12,821 bases of DNA from an uncultured Akkermansia sp. (GTDB taxonomy: Bacteria; Verrucomicrobiota; Verrucomicrobiia; Verrucomicrobiales; Akkermansiaceae): assembly GCA_900766865.1 (NCBI GenBank), contig CAAFXA010000397.1, forward strand, positions 1 to 12,821. Direction: 5' to 3'. Shown piece by piece: positions 6,536-12,821 of the stretch; positions within the stretch are counted from its first letter, which is position 1; each line of letters opens with the position of its first letter. The notes beneath the pieces were generated by a model. It did no database searches, had not been told where the DNA came from, and saw nothing but the letters and a program-made list of their open reading frames with translations. Both the position numbers and the translations under genes were made by a program.

Positions 6536-7609
6536 TCAGCTCAGCCTGTGTCCAAACACAGCTGAATTGCGGCCACTGGCCTCCAGCACGGAGCGGCGGG
6601 ACGCCGGCAACACCTCACGCGAAAGCTCGGCATAGCCCAGGCGGTCGCGGAAATAGGCTACAGCACTCTGAGAGAGTGCAAAAATCCACTCAAAGCCCAT
6701 TGCCCTTGCTTTATCCTCGATAAAACGGCACATGGCACGTCCATAGCCGTGGCCCTCGTAGTTCTTCTTGATAAAGAGGCACCCCAGTTCCGCGCAGTTA
6801 TCCTCGGCATAGGGGTACAGAGCCACGCAGCCCACAATGGTATCATCCAGCGTATACACATAGTAGCTGGCCAGATTGTCCAGAATACTCTCGTAGGTTC
6901 TCTCCACCAGCTTGGAGTCCACCACGCAGCGAGCAATCATCGAGAGCAGCTCAGGAATATCCTCCTCCATCAGAGGACGAATTTCGCGGTAGGAGTCGGC
7001 GTGTACCATGGTACCGACACCCTCTTCGGAGAAAATCTCATCCAGCAACACGCCACGGTGCAGGCCATCCAGCAAATGCACACGCGGAATCCCCCGGCGG
7101 CACGCCTCCGCCGCCTGCTGCAACAGTTCCGACTGCGAACAGGTAGCGCACACATCGCTCGTCACATCACTCTCGCGTATGGCAAAAAGGGGCTGTCCAT
7201 CCCGACGGGGAATCTCCCCGGCCTGCAGGCAGATGTATTTGGCAGCGCCCAGCTCCACCGCAAGAGAAACACTACCAGCATCGAAACGCCCGGCCACACC
7301 GGACGGCACAATAGCCACCTGCCGGCGCTCCACAATCTCCCGCACACGCGACACCGCTGCAGCCCCCTCGGTCAGCGGCAACTCTGCCACGGCCGCGTGC
7401 ACCTCGCAGGCCCCGGCCCGGCGCATAAGCTCGGCCGTATCCGCCCCCTCTGCCACAAGCACCAGGCGCACCCCAATCTCATGCAGCGCGTCCACGTCCA
7501 GCAGAGTGTCCACCAACGCATCGGCGGCAGCAAGCTCTTCGCAGATATGTACCACGAAGAGCCTACCCCGGAAATAAGGCACGTATTCCAGAACAGAGCG
7601 TACGTTCAT
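6536..7609 (-). CDS. argA: Compact ArgA-like N-acetylglutamate synthase (shortened amino-acid-kinase-like domain plus GNAT)
   Basis: ArgA transfers acetyl from acetyl-CoA to glutamate, the first step of arginine synthesis. The layout matches ArgA: an amino-acid-kinase-like domain (about residues 10-202) followed by a GNAT acetyltransferase domain (about 207-350). Shared landmarks are VPYFRGRLFVV, DALHEIGVRLVLV, IPRVHLLDGLHRGVLLDEIF and GVGTMVHADSYREIRPLMEEDIP at the domain join. The GNAT part has VGCVALYPY, then the acetyl-CoA loop around YEGHGYGRAM (284-293), then YFRDRLGY. E. coli ArgA has 443 residues and this protein 357; the difference lies mainly in the N-terminal domain. The usual Gly-Gly phosphate-loop motif is HICEEL here, so kinase activity is not expected and arginine feedback may be altered. 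It starts 42 bases after secA on the same strand, without a visible Shine-Dalgarno sequence, so it is probably transcribed with secA. A different GNAT specificity cannot be excluded. Confidence 0.8.
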   Translation of the reverse strand: MNVRSVLEYVPYFRGRLFVVHICEELAAADALVDTLLDVDALHEIGVRLVLVAEGADTAELMRRAGACEVHAAVAELPLTEGAAAVSRVREIVERRQVAIVPSGVAGRFDAGSVSLAVELGAAKYICLQAGEIPRRDGQPLFAIRESDVTSDVCATCSQSELLQQAAEACRRGIPRVHLLDGLHRGVLLDEIFSEEGVGTMVHADSYREIRPLMEEDIPELLSMIARCVVDSKLVERTYESILDNLASYYVYTLDDTIVGCVALYPYAEDNCAELGCLFIKKNYEGHGYGRAMCRFIEDKARAMGFEWIFALSQSAVAYFRDRLGYAELSREVLPASRRSVLEASGRNSAVFGHRLS

Positions 7610-7651
7610 AGCGTGCGTTGGCAGGAATGCAGGCGGAGTATCCTCAGTTTT

Positions 7652-10600
7652 TTACAGAGTCTCGCCCTCTTCTTCACCACCCATAGCGAGCACGCCAGGG
7701 TTGCTCTCGCGCTTCACCTTACCCATTACCTTCTTGCGCGGCATGGTCAGCTTCTTCTCAGCCTTCATACGCACGCCGGGCATAGGGGCGCCGCTCACGC
7801 TCTCGCCCTCCGGCAGCTCCATCGTGGGAGCAAAGGAATCAATGGGTTCTGTGATGCCGGGAGCCTCGGGCAGCTCATCCAGCAGCGGAGCCTCTGCCTC
7901 GGCAGCCTTGGCACGCGCAGCAATCTGGCTCATCTGTTCACGCAGCAGGGACAGCAAGTCACCATTGCCCAGAATATCCGTCACATCAGCATCCTCTTCC
8001 TCAGCATTGCTGCTGGGCAGAGAGGCCAGGAAGTCCTCGAAGGCATTGAGGTTGGTCGTGCTGCGGAAGAGGTTGTTGAGAATCTCGAACTGGATGTTGT
8101 TCATCAGCGTCTCGAAAATCTCATAAGCCTCGCGCTTGTACTCCACAAGCGGGTCGCGCTGCCCCTGGGCACGCAGGCGCACACCCTCACGCAGAGCATC
8201 CATATCGGTAATATGCTGCTGCCAGAGCTTGTCGATAGCCTGCAGCATGATGCTGCGCTCCATCTGGTCCACACGGTCAGGACGCTCACCGGCCACCTTC
8301 TTCTCGTACATCTCGCGAACCTTCGCTATGATAACCTGAGCAGCATCGGCCGGGGCCTTGGTCAGGAAGTCGGCATCCGTCTCGCCCCATCCCAGGGGGA
8401 AGGTTGCATTGACCCACTGCAGCAGGTCGGCGCGACGCACTGTGCCGGTGTTGTCCTCGTTGAGGTAAAGCTCGCACTTATTGTTCACGCCCTCCTCGAG
8501 CTGTTCGTAAATCATCTCGCGGGGCTCCTCACACAGCAGAGCCTCGTTACGCATGCCGTACACGATGGTGCGCTGCTGGTTCATCACATCATCATAGTCC
8601 AGCACATGCTTACGCCACATGTAGTTGCGCTGCTCCACGCGTTTCTGAGCGCCCTCGATAATCTTGTTCATCAGGCCGCTTTCCACTGCCTCGCCCTCTT
8701 CCATACCGAAGCGGTCCATCACGCGAGTCATACGCTCGCTGCCACCGAAATTGCGCATCAGGTCATCCTCGAACGAGAGGAAGAACTGGGAAGCACCCGG
8801 ATCACCCTGGCGGGAGCAACGGCCACGCAACTGGCGGTCGATGCGGCGGGACTCGTAACGCTCGGTACCCAGCACAAAGAGACCGCCCAGAGCAGCCACG
8901 CCTTCGCCCAGCTTAATATCTGTACCACGGCCTGCCATGTTGGTGGATACCGTCACAGCACCACGCTGGCCTGCGCGGGCCACAATCTCGGCTTCGCGCT
9001 GGTGGTTCTTGGCATTCAGCACCTCGTGCGGAATACGGGCACCGGAAAGCATGCGGGACAGAGTCTCGGAGGCCACAACACTGGCCGTACCCACCAGCAC
9101 AGGCTGCCCCTTGGTGTGCAGCTCCTTTATCTTGGCCACCACGGCATTGAACTTCTCGCGGCGTGTTTTGAAAATCAAATCATTGAGGTCCTGGCGAATG
9201 CAGGGACGATTCGTCGGGATGGGCAGCACGTCCAGCTTGTAAATGTCGTGGAACTCGGCGGCCTCGGTCTCAGCAGTACCAGTCATGCCGGCCAGGCGAG
9301 AGTACAGACGGAAGTAATTCTGGATGGTGATGGTGGCGTAGGTCATGTTCTCGGCCTCCACTTCCACGCCTTCCTTGGCTTCCACAGCCTGGTGCAGGCC
9401 CTCACTCCAGCGACGCCCGGGCATCTCGCGGCCGGTATTCTGGTCGATGATGATGACCTTGCTGTCCTTCACCACATACTCCTTATCCTTCTCGTAAATG
9501 GTGTATGCCTTCAGCAACTGGCTGATGGTATGCAGACGAGCGGCATTCTCATCCAGCTTCTTAATGAGGGCGGTCTTGCGAGCCTCGCGCTCGCGCTCTG
9601 TAAGAGTCTCATCCTCATCAATGTTCACAAACTCAGTACCCAGGTCCGGCAGCACAAAGTCCTCCGGTTTGCCGGGGCTGATCAGCTCGCGCCCCATCTC
9701 CATCAAGTCCGCATCGTGCAGCTTCTCATCCAGGCAGAAGTACAGCTCCTCCTTCAGCTTAAAGAGCTCCAGCTTACGCGGATCCTGCAGCAGGAACAAT
9801 TCGTACTTCTCCACCATGCGGCGCATCTCCACATCCTCTTGGGAGCGCATGTAGGCACGATTGCGCGGCATGCCAAGCTTCACCTTGTACAGGCAACGGC
9901 CGGCGGCAGAGGCATTCCCCTCGGCAGCATACTGCTTAGCCTTGCTCATCAGGCCATTGCAAAGCTCTATCTGAGCCTTCACAACCTTCTCGATAAGAGG
10001 CTTCAATACGTCATACTGCTGCTCACGTTCAATAACAGCCGGCCCGGAAATGATGAGCGGCGTGCGGGCCTCGTCAATCAGAATGGAGTCCACCTCGTCA
10101 ATGATGGCGAAGTAGTGCCCGCGCTGCACCTGAGCGCTGCGGGTTGTCGCCATACCATTGTCGCGCAGGTAGTCGAAACCAAACTCAGCATTGGTACCAT
10201 ATGTAATGTCGCAGGCGTACATCTGGCGGCGCAGGTCGTTGGGCATCATACTCTGAATGCAACCCACCGTCAGCCCGAGGTACTTAAAGAGCGCCCCCAT
10301 CCACATTGAGTCGCGGCGGGCCAGGTAATCGTTCACCGTCACAACGTGTACACCCAGCCCCGTCAGTGCATTCAGGTATACCGGCAGAGTGGCCACCAGG
10401 GTCTTACCCTCACCCGTAGCCATCTCCGCAATAAATCCACGGTGCAGTGCAATACCGCCAATCAACTGCACGTCAAAATGCACCATATCCCACTTAATCG
10501 GGGTACCGCACACATCCACCTCTGTACCACACAAATTGCGGGCCGCGCACTTGGCCACCGCAAAGGCCTCCGGCATAATCTGCTCCAGATAGCGGGCACG

Positions 10601-10972
10601 CAGCTTGTCAAACTTCGGCTCAATTTCAGCAAATGCCTTCTTACCGGCCTCAATGGACTCCGCCGTGGCTTCCACCACCGGCAGCTTCGGAAAAATATCC
10701 TTAAGGGACTCAAAACGAGTATTGAGCGTCTCAGCAAAACGCTTCAGCTCCGTCTCATCAGCAGCGAGAATCACACCTCGTGTCGGCAAATCAATGGGCG
10801 TGAAACGATGCAGATACTTCTGCCACTCAGCAGTCTTGCCTACCAGGAAATCGCGGTCCTTCCCCTCCCAGGTCTTCTCAATTTCGAGCATCTTCTTCAC
10901 GATGGGGCGCAGCTTGCGCACCTCGCGCTGGTTCTTGGAACCTACGATTTTATTCAGAATCCACTTAATCAT
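7652..10972 (-). CDS. secA: Protein translocase ATPase SecA
   Basis: SecA is the peripheral motor that pushes unfolded preproteins through SecYEG using ATP. The protein has 1106 residues against about 900 in E. coli. Seen in order: Walker A MATGEGKT (184-191), VVTVNDYLARRD, DEVDSILIDEARTPLIISGP from Asp292, the second nucleotide-binding-domain motifs GRRWSEGLHQAVEAKEGV (519-536), AGMTGTAETE, AGRGTDIKLG (680-689) and QLRGRCSRQGDPG (714-726). Two segments are longer than in E. coli: about 70 residues near 50-125, between KTAEW and MPEAFAV, and roughly 100 residues in the preprotein-crosslinking domain near 325-490, resembling the insertion in Bacteroidota SecA. The C-terminal tail is basic then acidic and lacks the Cys-rich zinc (SEC-C) motif. 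The start at 10972 gives the normal amphipathic N terminus. No Shine-Dalgarno sequence is visible. A good promoter lies 58 bases upstream. Confidence 0.98.
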   Translation of the reverse strand: MIKWILNKIVGSKNQREVRKLRPIVKKMLEIEKTWEGKDRDFLVGKTAEWQKYLHRFTPIDLPTRGVILAADETELKRFAETLNTRFESLKDIFPKLPVVEATAESIEAGKKAFAEIEPKFDKLRARYLEQIMPEAFAVAKCAARNLCGTEVDVCGTPIKWDMVHFDVQLIGGIALHRGFIAEMATGEGKTLVATLPVYLNALTGLGVHVVTVNDYLARRDSMWMGALFKYLGLTVGCIQSMMPNDLRRQMYACDITYGTNAEFGFDYLRDNGMATTRSAQVQRGHYFAIIDEVDSILIDEARTPLIISGPAVIEREQQYDVLKPLIEKVVKAQIELCNGLMSKAKQYAAEGNASAAGRCLYKVKLGMPRNRAYMRSQEDVEMRRMVEKYELFLLQDPRKLELFKLKEELYFCLDEKLHDADLMEMGRELISPGKPEDFVLPDLGTEFVNIDEDETLTEREREARKTALIKKLDENAARLHTISQLLKAYTIYEKDKEYVVKDSKVIIIDQNTGREMPGRRWSEGLHQAVEAKEGVEVEAENMTYATITIQNYFRLYSRLAGMTGTAETEAAEFHDIYKLDVLPIPTNRPCIRQDLNDLIFKTRREKFNAVVAKIKELHTKGQPVLVGTASVVASETLSRMLSGARIPHEVLNAKNHQREAEIVARAGQRGAVTVSTNMAGRGTDIKLGEGVAALGGLFVLGTERYESRRIDRQLRGRCSRQGDPGASQFFLSFEDDLMRNFGGSERMTRVMDRFGMEEGEAVESGLMNKIIEGAQKRVEQRNYMWRKHVLDYDDVMNQQRTIVYGMRNEALLCEEPREMIYEQLEEGVNNKCELYLNEDNTGTVRRADLLQWVNATFPLGWGETDADFLTKAPADAAQVIIAKVREMYEKKVAGERPDRVDQMERSIMLQAIDKLWQQHITDMDALREGVRLRAQGQRDPLVEYKREAYEIFETLMNNIQFEILNNLFRSTTNLNAFEDFLASLPSSNAEEEDADVTDILGNGDLLSLLREQMSQIAARAKAAEAEAPLLDELPEAPGITEPIDSFAPTMELPEGESVSGAPMPGVRMKAEKKLTMPRKKVMGKVKRESNPGVLAMGGEEEGETL

Positions 10973-10977
10973 TATCT

Positions 10978-10998
10978 TTGACGGTTAAAATTGACGGT
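10978..10998 (-). repeat. Direct repeat in the secA leader
   Basis: On the - strand the secA leader reads ACCGTCAA, TTTTA, ACCGTCAA, AGATA, ATG. The two identical 8-base copies (10998-10991 and 10985-10978) are 13 bases apart, and the second ends 5 bases before the start codon. They are downstream of the predicted transcription start, so they could be an RNA-level or translational control site. They could also be chance. Confidence 0.55.
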
Positions 10999-11029
10999 AG
11001 AGCGCACCCTGTAACGCACGCGGTCGCGC

Positions 11030-11058
11030 ATTGTAACATAACTGCCTGACTCTTGCAA
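11030..11058 (-). promoter_or_regulatory. Sigma-70-type promoter of secA
   Basis: On the - strand, TTGCAA (11058-11053), a 17-base spacer and TACAAT (11035-11030) give five of six and four to five of six matches to the -35 and -10 consensus. The predicted transcription start is near 11022, leaving a leader of about 50 bases before secA. Confidence 0.75.
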
Positions 11059-11093
11059 GCACAACACCCCAATTCCCCCCTTGCTGTTGTGTC

Positions 11094-11122
11094 ATGATAA
11101 AAATCATATAGTTATTCTATAT
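11094..11122. promoter_or_regulatory. Paired inverted repeats upstream of the PA14-like gene
   Basis: Two short perfect inverted repeats nearly touch: ATGAT-AAAA-ATCAT (11094-11107) and ATATAG-TTATT-CTATAT (11106-11122). They lie in the divergent spacer, just upstream of a possible -35 box (TTGACT, 11125-11130) for the rightward gene. The position fits operators for a dimeric regulator, but the AT-rich content makes chance palindromes likely. Confidence 0.4.
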
Positions 11123-11124
11123 TT

Positions 11125-11155
11125 TTGACTTGCCATGTCATTACGTCTCTATTAA
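11125..11155 (+). promoter_or_regulatory. Possible promoter of the PA14-like gene
   Basis: TTGACT (11125-11130) is followed by TATTAA (11150-11155) with a 19-base spacer, or by the weaker TCTATT (11148-11153) at 17 bases. The ATG is at 11165, only 9 bases beyond TATTAA, so this would again leave almost no leader. GAGGG at 11159-11163 is too close to the ATG for a normal Shine-Dalgarno sequence. Confidence 0.4.
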
Positions 11156-11164
11156 ACTGAGGGC

Positions 11165-12436
11165 ATGAACACAAAACACTTCACCATCGCCACAGTTCTA
11201 CTCGGCACCATGCTGACGGTACCCTCCGCCCGCGCAGACTGGAACAACCTCTGGGAAGACGCCCAGGAGCTAGGCAAAAAAGCACAGGATGTCGGCGCCC
11301 AGGCCTGGGAAGCCACAAAAAAACACTGGAACCAACTGGCAGAAAACTACAAGCTGCTACTTGCCTTCGGCGAGGAGGTGAACGAAGAATCCGCACTCGT
11401 TGGCCGTTTCTACGACCTGAAACAACCCATTGATGGCAAAGCGCAGCCCCTGCATCGTCAGAAGGTTGTAGACCTCTTCCATGAGTTCAACAACAAAAAA
11501 TGGGATCAGGACATCTTCCGCGCTTACTACTCCCCTGCCGTCAAGCTCTATGCCCCCTACTTCTACCTGCCCCGCTGCAAAGCCTCCTACGGCCCGGAAG
11601 CTTTCCAGTGCAACGAAAACAAGGAAAAAGATGCCCCCAAAGTAGCGCCCACCGCTTGGGTCGTTGTATATCGTGGCGTCGTGACCGCCCCGGAGAGCGG
11701 CACATTCCGCTTCGTCGGCATGGGGGATGACACCCTCCTCGTACGCTTCGACAATAAGCTCGTACTCGAGAGCGGCTGGAGCATCCCCACGCGTAAATAT
11801 TTCGACCAGGGTACCCACCAATCCTACCAGCAGGAAATCACCCGCAAGGCCCCCGCCAACAACAGCCGCCACCAGCGCGAAATCACCCCCAAGACCCTGG
11901 GACGCGCTATCTACCAGTACGAGACCACCCCTCACTGGAACAAGAGCCTTGGCGGCATCCCCAGCGGTGTACCCTTCCGGGTAAAGAAGGGCGAGAAATA
12001 CCCCATCGAAATCCTCGTCTCCGAAATTCCCGGCAACGAATTTGGATTCTGCCTCCTGCTGGAAGAAATCAAAGACCCCAAAAATCCCCCCTATGGCATC
12101 ATCGGCAAGGATAAGGCGCCCACCCTCCACCTCTTCCGCACCAATGACTCCCTGCCCTCTCCGGAAAAAATACGCAGAGCCCTCACCGCCGATGGCAAAA
12201 ACTACACCATCAACGACTGCAACGAAGGCCCTCCCTTCCTCGAGAACAGCCTCATCTGGAAAGCAGATTTCCAGGCCGCCCAGAAACGAGGCCTCTTTAG
12301 CCGCGTCTTCGGAAAAATCTCCGGCAGCGACAAAGACACCGCCATGGGCACATCCCACAAGGATGAAGATACCGAGGCCGACAAATCCAAGAACGAAGAG
12401 GATAAAAACATCCTCGACTCCTGGCGCCTCTGGTAA
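11165..12436 (+). CDS. Secreted protein with a PA14-like domain
   Basis: A 423-residue exported protein. Residues 1-24 are a Sec signal peptide ending in SARA before Asp25. A Trp/Ala/Gln-rich amphipathic helical region follows (25-75). A PA14-like beta domain runs from about 78 to 302: GRFYDLKQP and LYAPYFYLPRC, then WVVVYRGVVTAPESGTFRFVGMGDDTLLVRF split over 165-195, FDNKLVLESGW, and KKGEKYPIEILVSEIPGNEFGFCLLLEE. PA14 domains bind carbohydrate or serve as adhesion modules, and families of such exported proteins are typical of Verrucomicrobiota. A small echo (QQEITRK and HQREITPK, 15 residues apart) sits in a loop at 222-242. The C-terminal part (318-372) is less clear, and the tail after 385 is charged and disordered. 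The ligand is unknown. It is transcribed away from secA and closed by a strong terminator. Confidence 0.82.
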   Translation: MNTKHFTIATVLLGTMLTVPSARADWNNLWEDAQELGKKAQDVGAQAWEATKKHWNQLAENYKLLLAFGEEVNEESALVGRFYDLKQPIDGKAQPLHRQKVVDLFHEFNNKKWDQDIFRAYYSPAVKLYAPYFYLPRCKASYGPEAFQCNENKEKDAPKVAPTAWVVVYRGVVTAPESGTFRFVGMGDDTLLVRFDNKLVLESGWSIPTRKYFDQGTHQSYQQEITRKAPANNSRHQREITPKTLGRAIYQYETTPHWNKSLGGIPSGVPFRVKKGEKYPIEILVSEIPGNEFGFCLLLEEIKDPKNPPYGIIGKDKAPTLHLFRTNDSLPSPEKIRRALTADGKNYTINDCNEGPPFLENSLIWKADFQAAQKRGLFSRVFGKISGSDKDTAMGTSHKDEDTEADKSKNEEDKNILDSWRLW

Positions 12437-12460
12437 CCCCCAGCCCACCACCGCTTCCCC

Positions 12461-12490
12461 ATCCCCGGGCAACAAGCCCGGGGATTTTTT
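12461..12490 (+). terminator. Strong intrinsic terminator after the PA14-like gene
   Basis: A perfect 10-bp GC-rich stem, ATCCCCGGGC and GCCCGGGGAT, closes an AACAA loop and is followed by TTTTT, giving a textbook rho-independent terminator 24 bases after the stop codon. Confidence 0.92.
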
Positions 12491-12543
12491 ACCCCCCTCC
12501 CTGCCCTTTTACAAAAAAAATCCACATTTTTTTAACTTTGGGC

Positions 12544-12571
12544 TTGCATTCAGGCAAAACATGTGTATAAT
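12544..12571 (+). promoter_or_regulatory. Promoter of tRNA-His
   Basis: TTGCAT (12544-12549), a 16-base spacer and a perfect TATAAT (12566-12571) lie just upstream of the tRNA. The predicted start near 12578 gives a precursor leader of about 27 bases. The bases between the preceding terminator and this promoter are A/T-rich (oligo-A and oligo-T runs at 12512-12533), which may act as an UP-like element. Confidence 0.78.
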
Positions 12572-12604
12572 CACCCCCGCAACATCACGTTGCACCAACC
12601 TGAT

Positions 12605-12677
12605 GGTGGGTGTAGCTCAGTGGTAGAGCCCCGGATTGTGGTTCCGGTTGTCGAGGGTTCGATCCCCTTCGCCCACC
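12605..12677 (+). tRNA. tRNA-His (anticodon GTG)
   Basis: The sequence folds as a complete cloverleaf. The acceptor stem GTGGGTG (12606-12612) pairs with CGCCCAC (12670-12676). The D arm is GCTC with GAGC, and the anticodon stem CCGGA with TCCGG encloses the loop TTGTGGT with GTG at 12638-12640. The T arm GAGGG with CCCTT has the loop TTCGATC. The extra G at position -1 (12605), needed for recognition by histidyl-tRNA synthetase, is encoded and faces discriminator C73 (12677). The 3' CCA is not encoded, since C73 is followed by CTA, so CCA must be added by nucleotidyltransferase. Confidence 0.97.
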
Positions 12678-12679
12678 CT

Positions 12680-12727
12680 AACCAAAAAGGCCAGTGTCTC
12701 GCAGAGATGCTGGCCTTTTTGGTTTTT
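12680..12727. terminator. Long hairpin terminator after tRNA-His
   Basis: AACCAAAAAGGCCAG (12680-12694) is perfectly complementary to CTGGCCTTTTTGGTT (12710-12724). Pairing continues inward through T-G and G-T wobbles and TCTC-GAGA, to a GCA loop, giving about 21 pairs. T residues follow on the + strand (12723-12727). It starts 3 bases after the mature tRNA end and likely ends the tRNA transcript. Because A residues sit inside the stem foot, it may work in both directions. Confidence 0.85.
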
Positions 12728-12821
12728 CGGGAGTCAACTCCAAAAAGTGTGGGAACGCTGTTATTTGAGTCATCGGCCATGTGAGCACTCTGCTAATACC
12801 CTTAATTTGTAGTTTTGGAAG
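12728..12821. other. Unassigned right end of the window
   Basis: The last 94 bases after the tRNA terminator contain no convincing gene, promoter, repeat or attachment site that I can see. Open frames here are short and formed partly from the tRNA and its hairpin. Confidence 0.5.

Noticed and set aside
6749..10309. A 1186-codon open frame on the + strand opposite argA and most of secA
   Set aside because: Its codons are the exact reverse complements of the secA and argA codons (both genes share the phase). It stays open because those genes avoid TTA, CTA and TCA. It ends where secA uses a TCA Ser codon. The translation is low-complexity His/Leu-rich and resembles no family I know.
11357..12475. 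A 372-codon - strand frame opposite the PA14-like gene
   Set aside because: It is a shadow of a clear secreted-protein gene with signal peptide and domain, and its Gly/Val/Phe-rich translation has no recognisable motif.
12571..12780. Short - strand frame reading WAKGIEPSTTG...
   Set aside because: This is the well-known false protein produced by translating a tRNA gene on its antisense strand, and it spans tRNA-His and its hairpin.
12605..12821. tRNA-His as an integration site for a mobile element
   Set aside because: I find no copy of the tRNA 3' end downstream, no integrase and no shift to foreign-looking coding sequence within the window.

Overview
The window looks like chromosomal DNA from a free-standing bacterium, most likely a member of Verrucomicrobiota close to Akkermansia. 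That assignment is inference from protein style and was not tested by any search. It rests on a moderately GC-rich sequence, AUG starts that mostly lack a Shine-Dalgarno sequence, a SecA with inserted segments resembling those of Bacteroidota and relatives, and a secreted PA14-like protein of a kind common in Akkermansia. The first 15 bases are an Illumina adapter remnant, so the left edge is a contig end.

Left block (16-2189, + strand): the 3' part of mutS (ATPase half and a clamp-binding tail), a YbgC/FadM-type hotdog thioesterase and an exported thioredoxin-like protein with a CGHC active site and a Lys/Ala-rich tether. Gaps are 32 and 35 bases, so this may be one transcription unit. It ends at a hairpin that also faces the convergent gene on its right.

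Middle block (2226-10972, - strand), read from right to left: secA followed after 42 bases by a compact argA-like N-acetylglutamate synthase, with a probable terminator behind it. Next is a two-gene unit joined by an ATGA overlap: a three-helix membrane protein with a periplasmic CXXCH motif, then an N-acetylmuramoyl-L-alanine amidase lipoprotein. Last is a large exported Sel1/TPR-type helical protein. The membrane-protein/amidase unit and the Sel1 gene each have a near-consensus sigma-70-type promoter whose -10 box lies only 8 and 11 bases before the start codon. This predicts leaderless or nearly leaderless mRNAs.

Right block (10973-12821): a divergent regulatory region between secA and a secreted PA14-like protein, with a good secA promoter, a direct repeat in the secA leader and inverted repeats on the other side. 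After that gene come a strong terminator, a promoter and tRNA-His(GTG), followed by a long perfect hairpin. The last 94 bases hold nothing I recognise.

The genes serve DNA repair, protein export, arginine synthesis and the cell envelope. I see no CRISPR array, insertion sequence, prophage, toxin-antitoxin pair or clear defence system. The best candidates for something new are the CXXCH membrane protein coupled to an amidase, the Sel1 protein's C-terminal alpha/beta tail, and the leaderless promoter architecture.
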